Made by a program: the position numbers and the translations under genes. This document shows positions 28,196 through 35,570 of a stretch of 64,000 nucleotides of DNA, in pieces. Origin of the DNA: Massilia alkalitolerans DSM 17462 (GTDB lineage Bacteria; Pseudomonadota; Gammaproteobacteria; Burkholderiales; Burkholderiaceae_D); NCBI RefSeq assembly GCF_000427785.1, contig NZ_ATYR01000004.1, positions 62,001 to 126,000 on the forward strand, written 5' to 3'. The notes under the pieces were generated by a model. It was not told where the DNA came from. It worked only from the letters and a program-made list of their open reading frames with translations, and made no database searches. Position 1 is the stretch's first letter; every line of letters begins with the position of its first letter.

Positions 28196-28201
28196 TATAA
28201 T
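28196..28201 (+). promoter_or_regulatory. Perfect -10 hexamer upstream of the glycosyltransferase-like gene
   Basis: TATAAT at 28196-28201 is a perfect -10, but the -35 position (CGTGTG, 28173-28178) is poor. It lies about 100 bases before the ATG at 28303. A separate sigma-54-like motif follows at 28213-28228, so the true promoter is uncertain. Confidence 0.35.
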
Positions 28202-28212
28202 GTTGTGCGTTA

Positions 28213-28228
28213 TGGCAAGGAAGTTGCC
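28213..28228 (+). promoter_or_regulatory. Candidate -24/-12 (sigma-54) promoter, also a palindrome
   Basis: TGGCAAGGAAGTTGCC fits the TGGCAC-N5-TTGC pattern with one mismatch. GG at 28214-28215 and GC at 28226-28227 are separated by exactly 10 bases. The same bases, with one more A, form a perfect dyad TGGCAA-N5-TTGCCA, so an operator or hairpin is the alternative reading. The predicted leader to ATG 28303 is about 64 bases. Confidence 0.45.
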
Positions 28229-28302
28229 AAGCAAATCGTTTCACCGATTTAAAGGCTGGTACGCGTGCGGTGCCGGCGGAACCGACACAGGAGTCAGCAG
28301 AA

Positions 28303-29226
28303 ATGTCTTTACTGAGCAGGGTAATCCAGCGCGTCAAGCGGGACTACTTTCGGGGCCAATATAACAAGGTCGTCCGGCAAGTTCTGGCTACCGCTCCCCT
28401 AAAACAGGGAACGCAGCCCTTCATGCTCCTGTCGATGGTGCACCAGCGCGACGTCCAGTCCTACCTGGTGGCCGTAAAATCCTTCGCCCACTTCCTCAAT
28501 CCAGAACGCGTCGTCGTCGTCTGCGACCCTTCGATCAATTCCACTGACCGTGCCACTCTCAAACAGCATGTGCCACATATCGAACTGCGCGATGCCGACG
28601 AGTTCACGCACCAGGATATGCCGCGTGGGGGCACTTGGGAGCGCCTCTTCGCGATTGCGAACTTTTCTCCCGATAATTACGTCGTGCAGCTCGACGCTGA
28701 TACTCTGACGGTTCGCCCGATCCCGGAAGTGCTCGAGGCGATCAAAGCCGGGGTCGGCTTCGTCCTCGGTGAGCTACCTGACACCCCAATCCGTTCGTTG
28801 GCAGAGACGCGCCAGAACGCGCTGCCGAAAGTGCGCCCGGGCGCGCATATCCAGAGCATCTCCGAGGCCGAGATGGCCAACGTCGGCCTGCCGGCCGATG
28901 CACGCTACGTCCGCGGCTGTTCCGGTTTCACCGGCTTCCCGCGCTCGGCGGCGATGCGCGAACAGATGATCGACTTCTCGCGCCGCATGGGCGGCAGACT
29001 GGGCGAAGACTGGAAACGCTGGGGCACCGAACAGGTAACCTCGAACTATCTCATCGCGAATGCGGCCGGCACCAAGGCCCTGCCCTTCCCGAAATACGGT
29101 ACTCCGGATTGTGCGAACGGCGACACCGCCTTCTTCCACTTCATTGGCTCGATGCGCTTCATTAACAGCAAGTACGAGGCAACCTCGCGCCAAGCGATCA
29201 AACTGATAGGAAGCGTGCCGGCCTAG
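28303..29226 (+). CDS. GT-A-like glycosyltransferase of unknown specificity
   Basis: A 307-residue cytoplasmic protein. A nucleotide-binding-like beginning (PFMLLSMVHQRDVQSYLVAVKSF in part) is followed by VVQLDADTL, with the metal-binding DxD at Asp131 and Asp133, typical of GT-A enzymes (GT8-like). The C-terminal half has RGCSGFTGFPRSAAM and GTEQVTSNYLIAN, which resemble sugar-acceptor regions. ATG 28303 is preceded by AGGAG; an in-frame GTG at 28270 is less likely. It is followed after about 37 bases by the flippase gene, so it is probably part of EPS repeat assembly. No closer family assignment is possible from sequence alone. Confidence 0.75.
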   Translation: MSLLSRVIQRVKRDYFRGQYNKVVRQVLATAPLKQGTQPFMLLSMVHQRDVQSYLVAVKSFAHFLNPERVVVVCDPSINSTDRATLKQHVPHIELRDADEFTHQDMPRGGTWERLFAIANFSPDNYVVQLDADTLTVRPIPEVLEAIKAGVGFVLGELPDTPIRSLAETRQNALPKVRPGAHIQSISEAEMANVGLPADARYVRGCSGFTGFPRSAAMREQMIDFSRRMGGRLGEDWKRWGTEQVTSNYLIANAAGTKALPFPKYGTPDCANGDTAFFHFIGSMRFINSKYEATSRQAIKLIGSVPA

Positions 29227-29263
29227 GAACTCAGCCTCACCGTTACCAGGAACAAGTCTCACC

Positions 29264-30724
29264 ATGGCAGATCTGCGTCGTTCGCTGGTCATTAATTTCT
29301 TCTCCTCGTCCGGCGCTACCCTGATGCGCTTCGTGGTCAGTATCCTTCTGGCCCGCATCCTGAGCCCGGCGGAGATCGGCGTCTATTCAATGACGGTCGT
29401 ATTCGTCAACCTGGCGGGGGTATTCCGCGACTTCGGCGTTTCGACCTACCTCCAGCGCGAACCCGACCTCACGCCCGACAAAATCCGCTCCGCTACCGGC
29501 GTGGTTTTCACCTCGTCCTGGCTCATTGCGATCGCCATGTTCCTATCGAGCGAATCCATCGGCAACTGGTTCCAGGAACCGGAAATCATTCCGGTGATGC
29601 AGGTGCTGTCGATCGGCTTCCTCCTGATTCCCTTCGGCGCCATCACCAATGCTCTCCTGACGCGCGAACTTGCCGCCGAGAAGCAGGCAATCGTTAACAT
29701 GGCCGGCACCCTCAGCTTTTGCGTCAGCTGTGTGGTGCTCGCCAAGCTCGGTCACGGCAGCCTGAGCCTGGCTTACGCCAACCTGATTAACATCATCGTC
29801 TGCGCTGTGGCCCTGGTCCCCCTACGCCCGAAGAATATGCCTTGGCTGCCGTCCTTCGCTCACTGGCGTAGCGTGACCCATTTTGGCCTCGGCTCCCTGC
29901 TGTCGAGCTGCATGGTGGCGCTCAACAACGCCATCCCTGACCTGCTGCTCGGTAAACTCGGCAACGCGCGCCAGGTCGGCCTGCTCAGCCGTGCCAATTC
30001 GACGGTAACCATCTTTACCCACGTAGCCGGCTCGACCGTCAGCTATGGCGCCGTGTCGTATATGGCGCAGGCACATCACCGCGGCGAATCGCTGGTACCG
30101 GTGTTGACGCGGGCGACCAGCCTGCTGACTGGGGTTGGCTGGACCGCGCTGGCCCTGACCACCGTGCTCGGCAGAGATATCGTGCTGGCTCTGTACGGCG
30201 AGGCCTGGCTCGAATGCGTACCGGCGATCCTGCCGCTGTCGGTCGCCGCCGCGGTGATGATGGCCTTCCATTATGTCCCAATCGCCGTCACCGCCATCGG
30301 TCGCCCGTACCTCAGCGCTGCCCCAGTGGCCGTGACCCTGTTGGCCCGGATCGGCTTCGCGGTGGTCCTGTTCGACGGTACCCTGGCCGGCTTCGGCTGG
30401 GTGCTGACTCTGGCGACCCTTGCGGCCGCGCCGGTTACCTTGCTGCAGCAGCAGCGCTACTTCGGCTTCGGCGCGCTGGCCCTGCTGCGCGCCTTGCTGC
30501 CTAGCGCTTTCGTGACCGCCGGTACTACTGCCATCGCGGTAGTGCTGACGCTGCTGCTGCCGTCCCAACTGGCGCCGCTGGTACGCCTGCTGCTGATGTT
30601 CCCGATCCTGGCCCTGGCCTGGTACCTGCTACTGCGCGCCAGCGGCCATCCCGTGCTGGACGAGGTGCACCGCCTGGGCGGGATGGCACGGGCGCGCCTG
30701 GCGCTGCTGCGCCCGAATGTATAA
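29264..30724 (+). CDS. Polysaccharide flippase (MOP/Wzx-like)
   Basis: A 486-residue polytopic membrane protein with about 12-14 hydrophobic helices. The N-terminal region SLVINFFSSSGATLMRFVVSILLARILSPAEIGVYSM in part is typical of the polysaccharide exporter superfamily (oligosaccharide flippase). It is predicted to move lipid-linked repeat units across the inner membrane. Its position after the glycosyltransferase-like gene and its membership of the EPS region support a Wzx role. The stop codon overlaps a TATAAT that may drive the ACP operon downstream. Confidence 0.9.
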   Translation: MADLRRSLVINFFSSSGATLMRFVVSILLARILSPAEIGVYSMTVVFVNLAGVFRDFGVSTYLQREPDLTPDKIRSATGVVFTSSWLIAIAMFLSSESIGNWFQEPEIIPVMQVLSIGFLLIPFGAITNALLTRELAAEKQAIVNMAGTLSFCVSCVVLAKLGHGSLSLAYANLINIIVCAVALVPLRPKNMPWLPSFAHWRSVTHFGLGSLLSSCMVALNNAIPDLLLGKLGNARQVGLLSRANSTVTIFTHVAGSTVSYGAVSYMAQAHHRGESLVPVLTRATSLLTGVGWTALALTTVLGRDIVLALYGEAWLECVPAILPLSVAAAVMMAFHYVPIAVTAIGRPYLSAAPVAVTLLARIGFAVVLFDGTLAGFGWVLTLATLAAAPVTLLQQQRYFGFGALALLRALLPSAFVTAGTTAIAVVLTLLLPSQLAPLVRLLLMFPILALAWYLLLRASGHPVLDEVHRLGGMARARLALLRPNV

Positions 30725-30750
30725 TCGACCCATGGTGCGCACGGCGCACC
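30720..30750 (+). promoter_or_regulatory. Candidate -10 and leader hairpin of the ACP operon
   Basis: A perfect TATAAT at 30720-30725 overlaps the flippase stop, with no clear -35. Just downstream, GGTGCGC at 30734-30740 and GCGCACC at 30744-30750 form a 7-bp hairpin with a 3-base loop at the predicted 5' end of the transcript. The hairpin could stabilise the message or be an operator. Confidence 0.35.
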
Positions 30751-30769
30751 GCCTGCGTGGAATTGCGAC

Positions 30770-31018
30770 ATGTATCTCGACGAAGTAAAGACCATCCTGA
30801 TTGACGTGCTGAGCCTGGGTGAAACGGGCCAGCGCCTGCAGTCCGATTCTCCCCTGCTGGGCAGCCTGCCCGAACTCGACTCGATGGCCGTGGTGAGCCT
30901 GGTCGGCGCGCTCGAAGACCATTTCGGCATCGTCATCGACGACGACGACCTCAGCGCCAGCACCTTCGAAACCCTGGGCAGCCTGGCCGACTTCGTCGCC
31001 CGGAAGAGCGCCGGATGA
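30770..31018 (+). CDS. Acyl carrier protein
   Basis: An 82-residue acidic helical carrier protein. The phosphopantetheine attachment site is Ser38 in ELDSMAV, and the size and helix pattern match stand-alone ACPs. It is translated just ahead of hydrolase 2, with four bases of overlap. XrtA loci often carry such a carrier with an acyl-AMP ligase and two hydrolases; the acyl group it carries is unknown. The start is ATG 30770; the ribosome-binding site is weak (GTGGA). It could accept a substrate activated by the ligase at 19960 (inference). Confidence 0.92.
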   Translation: MYLDEVKTILIDVLSLGETGQRLQSDSPLLGSLPELDSMAVVSLVGALEDHFGIVIDDDDLSASTFETLGSLADFVARKSAG

Positions 31019-31878
31019 CCGCTGGCGCGATTGAAGCGCGCGCCGAACCTTTCTTCCTGCAGCGCACCAGGGGCCAGCTGTTCTGCCTCTACCATCCGCC
31101 GCGCGGCGACTGTCGCGGGGCCATCCTGTACGTGCCGCCGTTTGCCGAAGAAATGAACCGGGCGCGCCGCATCGCGGCGCAACAGGCGCGCGAACTGGCG
31201 GCGCTCGGCTACGGCGTGCTGCAGCCCGACCTGGCCGGCACCGGCGACAGCAGCGGCGATTTCGCCGACGCCCGCTGGGAAACCTGGAAAGACGACCTGG
31301 CGGCGTGCTGCGCCTGGCTCGGCGAACGTGTTCCACACCCGCCGGTGCTGTGGGGCCTGCGCCTCGGCGCCCTGCTGGCGCTCGATTACGCGCAGGCGGC
31401 GCCGCATCCGCTACGCGCGTTGCTCCTGTGGCAGCCGGTGGCCAGCGGCCAGGCCTACCTGACCCAGTTCCTGCGCATGCGCACCGTCAATGCCGTGCTG
31501 GCCGACAGCGCCTCGGAGCAGACCGGTACGCGCGCCCTGCGCGCCGCGCTGCAGTCCGGCGACATCCTCGAAGTCGGCGGCTACGCGCTGCACCCGGTGC
31601 TGGCCGCGGCCATCGACGCGCTGGCACCGCTCGAAAGTCACACGCCGCCCTGTCCGGTGCACTGGTTCGAGATGGCGGCGAATGCCGGCAAGGACGCCGG
31701 CTTGGCCCTGCCGCCCGGCGCGGCCCGGGCCGCGGAGGCCTGGCGCAGCCGGCATGCGCGGCTGCAGGTCTATCCGGTCGATTGCCCGCCCTTCTGGGCG
31801 GCCGGCGAAGGCGTGGGCGCGCCGGCCCTGCTGGCGGCGACCTCGGCGCTGGTGCGGGAGGACCGCCTTGGGCATTGA
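31015..31878 (+). CDS. Exosortase A-associated hydrolase 2 (alpha/beta fold)
   Basis: A 287-residue alpha/beta-hydrolase-like protein of the XrtA-linked hydrolase 2 family (TIGR03101 type). The oxyanion-hole-like VPPFAEEMN, the DLAGTGDSSG segment and a nucleophile-elbow-like WGLRLGALLA are visible. The elbow reads Gly114-Leu-Arg116-Leu-Gly118, so the expected nucleophile Ser is replaced by Arg. Either the enzyme is inactive or binding-only, or it uses another mechanism; I believe the family commonly lacks Ser here but could not check an alignment. The start overlaps the ACP stop by four bases, and its 3' end overlaps hydrolase 1. Confidence 0.86.
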   Translation: MTAGAIEARAEPFFLQRTRGQLFCLYHPPRGDCRGAILYVPPFAEEMNRARRIAAQQARELAALGYGVLQPDLAGTGDSSGDFADARWETWKDDLAACCAWLGERVPHPPVLWGLRLGALLALDYAQAAPHPLRALLLWQPVASGQAYLTQFLRMRTVNAVLADSASEQTGTRALRAALQSGDILEVGGYALHPVLAAAIDALAPLESHTPPCPVHWFEMAANAGKDAGLALPPGAARAAEAWRSRHARLQVYPVDCPPFWAAGEGVGAPALLAATSALVREDRLGH

Positions 31879-32698
31879 AGAACGCGCGCTGAGCTTCCCC
31901 TGCGGCGGCGACTGGCTGGTCGGGGTGGCCAGCCTGCCTGCCGAACCCGCCAGCCGCGGCGTGCTGGTCGTGGTCGGCGGATCCCAGTACCGCACCGGCA
32001 GCCACCGCCAGTTCACCCTGCTGGCGCGCGCGCTGGCGCAGGATGGCATCCCGGCCATGCGTTTCGACTACCGCGGCATGGGCGACAGCGAGGGCGAAAC
32101 CCGCTCCTTCGAGAGCGTCGACGACGACCTGCGCGCCGCCATCGACGCCTTTTTCGCCGCCGCGCCAGGCCTGCGCGAAGTGGTGCTGTGGGGTTTGTGC
32201 GACGGCGCCTCGGCCGCGGCGCTGTATGCGCGCTCGGACCGGCGCGTGGCCGGCCTGGTGCTGCTCAATCCCTGGGTGCGCACCGACGACGGCCTGGCGC
32301 GCACCACCCTGCGCCACTATTACCGCCAGCGCCTGGGCGAATCGTCCTTCTGGCGCAGGCTGCTCAGCGGCCGTCTCGACCTGGTCCGTTCGATCAAGTC
32401 GGCCATAGGCCTGGTGCGCGCCGCGCTGGCCCCCGCGTCGCCGGCACCGGCGTTGCCCGAACGCATGCATGCGGCCCTGGCCGCCTTCGGCGGGCGCGTC
32501 ATGGTGGTCATCGGGGGTGCCGACCTGACCGGACGCGAATTCTGCGACCTGGCGACGACCACGCCGGCCTGGAAAAAGCTGCTGTCCGGTCCGCGCGTGA
32601 CCCGTCATGAGCTCGACGGCGCCGACCACACTTTCTCGCGGCGCGCCTGGCGCGACCAGGTCGCGGCCTGGACCAGCGCCTGGGTGCGTTCCTGGTAA
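31868..32698 (+). CDS. Exosortase A-associated hydrolase 1 (alpha/beta fold)
   Basis: A 276-residue alpha/beta-hydrolase of the XrtA-linked hydrolase 1 family (TIGR03100 type). FDYRGMGDSEG and the elbow WGLCDGASAAALY are conserved landmarks. The nucleophile position is Cys111 in GLCDG instead of Ser. The C-terminal Asp and His (LDGADHTFSR) complete a plausible Cys-Asp/His triad. The start is TTG 31868, selected because GGGAGGA lies five bases upstream; it overlaps hydrolase 2 by 11 bases. It could release or transfer a thioester-bound acyl group from the ACP (inference). Confidence 0.86.
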   Translation: MGIEERALSFPCGGDWLVGVASLPAEPASRGVLVVVGGSQYRTGSHRQFTLLARALAQDGIPAMRFDYRGMGDSEGETRSFESVDDDLRAAIDAFFAAAPGLREVVLWGLCDGASAAALYARSDRRVAGLVLLNPWVRTDDGLARTTLRHYYRQRLGESSFWRRLLSGRLDLVRSIKSAIGLVRAALAPASPAPALPERMHAALAAFGGRVMVVIGGADLTGREFCDLATTTPAWKKLLSGPRVTRHELDGADHTFSRRAWRDQVAAWTSAWVRSW

Positions 32699-32699
32699 A

Positions 32700-34196
32700 T
32701 CAGCGCGCCGCCGCCTCGATGCGCGACCGGCAGCCGCCGAAACTGTCGAAAGCCCCGTAGGCCGGCGGCCGCAGGCGCTGCCCGCCGCACAGGTCGACGG
32801 CAGCTTCGCCATCCCCGCGTCCTTGCGCGCGCAGCGGCGCCTCGCCGCTCCAGCGGAAGTCGCCGCTGCCTGGCGCCACGAACAGGCTGCGCACCGGATG
32901 CAGGCCGGCAAACGCCTGCCATACCGCGGACGTGCGGTTGTCGCCCTCGTGCACCAGGCCGCCGTCGCGGCTGCGGATCGGTCCGTCGACCAGGTTGCCG
33001 TCCAGGCGCGCGCTGCTGGTGGGGAAGCGCACGTCGATGCCGGTGGTGTCGACCAGCGTATTGTCCTCGACCCGGGTATTCGCTGCGCTGTTCAGGTAGA
33101 TGCCGGCGTCGGAGCAACCGACCACCAGGTTGGCGCGCATGATGCCGCCATCGTGTTCCGTGATGCAGCGTCCGTCGCGGCAAAGCTCCTTGCCGGTGCC
33201 GCCGCCGCCGAAGGACAGGCCGACCCGCTGCCCCGGCAGGCCGCGCAGCCGGCGCTCGCACCACACCAGGTTGCGCTCGAAGACGTTGCCGCTGCCGCCG
33301 CCCTTGGCGAAGGCGCCGTAGCTGACCCCGTTGCCGCCCTCCTTGATGAAGTCGCTGATCACGTTGGCGCGGATGGTCCAGCCGCTGGCCACCACCAGGT
33401 CGATCGGGGTGACCGGGTTGGCGGTGCGGCGCGGGCGGCTGGCGTCCAGGGTGTTCGATTCGATCAGGCCGGCGTCGGGATAGCGTCCATGCAGGGCATT
33501 GATCTTGAAATGGGCGTTGAAGTCGCTGATGGTGTTGTTGCGCGCGACGAAGTGGCTGGCGGCGCCGTAGACGTGGAAGGCGTGCTCGCAGTCGTCGTCA
33601 CGCCGGCACACCCCACGGATGTCCAGGTTTTCGAAGCGCCAGTGCGGCGCGCTGACGCGGAAGCCCTCGAGCATGTCGAATTCGAGCCGCACGCTGCCGG
33701 GCCGTTCCGCCCGCACCACGATCGGCGCGCCGGGCGCGCCGGGCCGGTCGGCGTTCAGTCCCGCACTGCCGGAAAAGCGGTAGGTGCCGGGCGCGATGGT
33801 GATGACCTCGCCCTGGCTTGCTCGCGCCAGCGCGGCGCGCAGTGCATCGGCGCTGGAGACCAGGCTGCCTGGGCGGCCGCCCTCGCCCGCGGCCCTGGCC
33901 TGGGCGCCGAGCGCCAGTCCGGACAGCTGCGGGTCTTCCGGCGCCACCGGCGTCCCGCGGTCGAGGCGCTGCAGGGTGCCGGCAGTGAATTGGCCGGCGG
34001 CGACAATGGCCGCATTGTGGCCGCTGGTGCGTTTTTCGATATAGGGCGCGAGCTGGCGCGGGGCGATGCCGGCGCTGTCGACGGCGATGGCGGCGGCGAC
34101 GCCGCCCGCCACCAGCAGCGCCGCGGCCAGGGCCAGGCGACGCCTGGTGCGGCCACGGCGGCGCACGCGCCCGCCAGCCTGCTGCGCTTGCTTCAT
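32700..34196 (-). CDS. Membrane-anchored right-handed parallel beta-helix protein
   Basis: A 498-residue protein with a highly basic N-terminus followed by one hydrophobic segment (about residues 20-42), probably a signal anchor placing the bulk in the periplasm. The rest has repeated short strands with Asn/Asp-rich turns (FENLDIRG, ARNNTISDF, ESNTLDASR, RANVISDF, EDNTLVDT) typical of pectate-lyase-like or chondroitinase-B-like right-handed beta-helices. It may cleave, epimerise or bind EPS. Its ATG overlaps the prsR stop by four bases (ATGA at 34193-34196), so it is translationally coupled to the regulator. No catalytic residues can be assigned with confidence. Confidence 0.82.
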   Translation of the reverse strand: MKQAQQAGGRVRRRGRTRRRLALAAALLVAGGVAAAIAVDSAGIAPRQLAPYIEKRTSGHNAAIVAAGQFTAGTLQRLDRGTPVAPEDPQLSGLALGAQARAAGEGGRPGSLVSSADALRAALARASQGEVITIAPGTYRFSGSAGLNADRPGAPGAPIVVRAERPGSVRLEFDMLEGFRVSAPHWRFENLDIRGVCRRDDDCEHAFHVYGAASHFVARNNTISDFNAHFKINALHGRYPDAGLIESNTLDASRPRRTANPVTPIDLVVASGWTIRANVISDFIKEGGNGVSYGAFAKGGGSGNVFERNLVWCERRLRGLPGQRVGLSFGGGGTGKELCRDGRCITEHDGGIMRANLVVGCSDAGIYLNSAANTRVEDNTLVDTTGIDVRFPTSSARLDGNLVDGPIRSRDGGLVHEGDNRTSAVWQAFAGLHPVRSLFVAPGSGDFRWSGEAPLRAQGRGDGEAAVDLCGGQRLRPPAYGAFDSFGGCRSRIEAAAR

Positions 34197-35557
34197 GCGG
34201 CGCTCTTGATGCCGTGGCGGTTCATCAGGTCATACATCGTCGGGCGGCTGATGCCGAGCATTTCGGAGGCCTTGACGATGTTGCCGTCGACCCGCGCCAG
34301 CGCCTTGACGATCGCCATGTACTCGGCCTCGTCGCGCACCTGGCGCAGGTTCAGTGGTTCGTCGGCGGGCTTGTCGCCCTCGGGCAGGCCGAGGTCGTCG
34401 GCGACGATGGTATTGCCGTCGGCCATGATAACGGCGCGCTTGATGCAGTTTTCCATCTCGCGCACGTTGCCGGGCCATTCGTAGCCCTCGATCGCGGCGA
34501 TCGCATCCGGCGCGAAGTGCAGCGTCGAGCGCGCTTCCTGGGCGCAGAACTTGTTCTTGAAGTGGTGGGCCAGCAGGGCCGCGTCGCCATGGCGCGCGCG
34601 CAGCGGCGGGATCGTCACCACGATTTCGGACAGGCGGTAGTACAAGTCTTCGCGGAAGCGCCCGGTCGCGCACAGTTCCTTCAGTTTCTGGTGGGTCGCG
34701 CAGACGATGCGCACGTCGACCGGGATTTCCTCGTGGCCGCCGATGCGCTCGATCACGCGCTCCTGCAGGAAGCGCAGCAGCTTGGCCTGCAGGGCCATCG
34801 GGAGGTCGCCGACCTCGTCGAGGAAGAAGGTGCCGCCGTGCGCCAGCTCGACCTTGCCCTTGGTCTGCTTGGCCGCGCCGGTGAAGGCGCCCTTTTCGTA
34901 GCCGAACAGTTCGCTCTCGAGCAGGTTTTCCGGAATCGCGGCGCAGTTGATCGCCATAAATCGTTCTTTCGAGCGCGGCGACAGCGCGTGCAGGGCGCGC
35001 GCCAGCACTTCCTTGCCGGTGCCGGATTCGCCCAGCAGCATCACCGAGGCCGAGGTCGGCGCCACCTTTTCGATGTTGCGGCAGAGCTTGAGCATGCCGG
35101 CGTCGCGGCTGATCACGCCGGCCATGGGCGAGTCGGCCTGCGACTGCTGCATGCGGCGGTTTTCCTTCTGCAGGTTGTACAGGAAGAAGGCGCGCTCGAT
35201 CACCAGCTTCAGGACATCCGGCTCGCAGGGCTTCTGGTGAAAATCGTAGGCGCCCATGCCGATCGCCTTGACCGCATTGCTGTGGTCCTGGTTGCCGGTC
35301 AGGACGATGACGCGGGTGTCCGGCGCCAGCGCCAGGATCTGTTCCAGCGTCGCCAGCCCTTCGGTCGAGCCGTCGGGGTCGGGCGGCAGGCCCAGGTCCA
35401 TGGTGACCACGGCCGGCTCGTGGCGCCGGATCTGGGCCAGCGCGGCCTCGCGGTCGCCGGCGACGACCACATCATAGGCATCCAGGCTCCAGCGCAGCTG
35501 TTTCTGCAGGCCCGGATCGTCTTCGATGATCAGGAGTTTCAGTTTGTTTTGCGTCAC
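34193..35557 (-). CDS. prsR: PEP-CTERM-box response regulator, sigma-54-dependent activator
   Basis: A 454-residue NtrC-type activator (TIGR02915 type). The receiver domain has the acidic pocket Glu12/Asp13/Asp14, the phosphoacceptor Asp54 and Lys109. The AAA+ domain has Walker A GESGTGKE at residues 176-183 and the sigma-54 contact loop GAFTGA at 223-228. The C-terminal Fis-like HTH ends in [21 protein letters not shown] in part. It is expected to activate sigma-54 promoters of PEP-CTERM and EPS genes; a matching -24/-12 element lies upstream of the PEP-CTERM gene in this window. It is paired with the kinase PrsK, 13 bases upstream. Confidence 0.94.
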   Translation of the reverse strand: MTQNKLKLLIIEDDPGLQKQLRWSLDAYDVVVAGDREAALAQIRRHEPAVVTMDLGLPPDPDGSTEGLATLEQILALAPDTRVIVLTGNQDHSNAVKAIGMGAYDFHQKPCEPDVLKLVIERAFFLYNLQKENRRMQQSQADSPMAGVISRDAGMLKLCRNIEKVAPTSASVMLLGESGTGKEVLARALHALSPRSKERFMAINCAAIPENLLESELFGYEKGAFTGAAKQTKGKVELAHGGTFFLDEVGDLPMALQAKLLRFLQERVIERIGGHEEIPVDVRIVCATHQKLKELCATGRFREDLYYRLSEIVVTIPPLRARHGDAALLAHHFKNKFCAQEARSTLHFAPDAIAAIEGYEWPGNVREMENCIKRAVIMADGNTIVADDLGLPEGDKPADEPLNLRQVRDEAEYMAIVKALARVDGNIVKASEMLGISRPTMYDLMNRHGIKSAA

Positions 35558-35570
35558 GGCAGTCCTCGGG

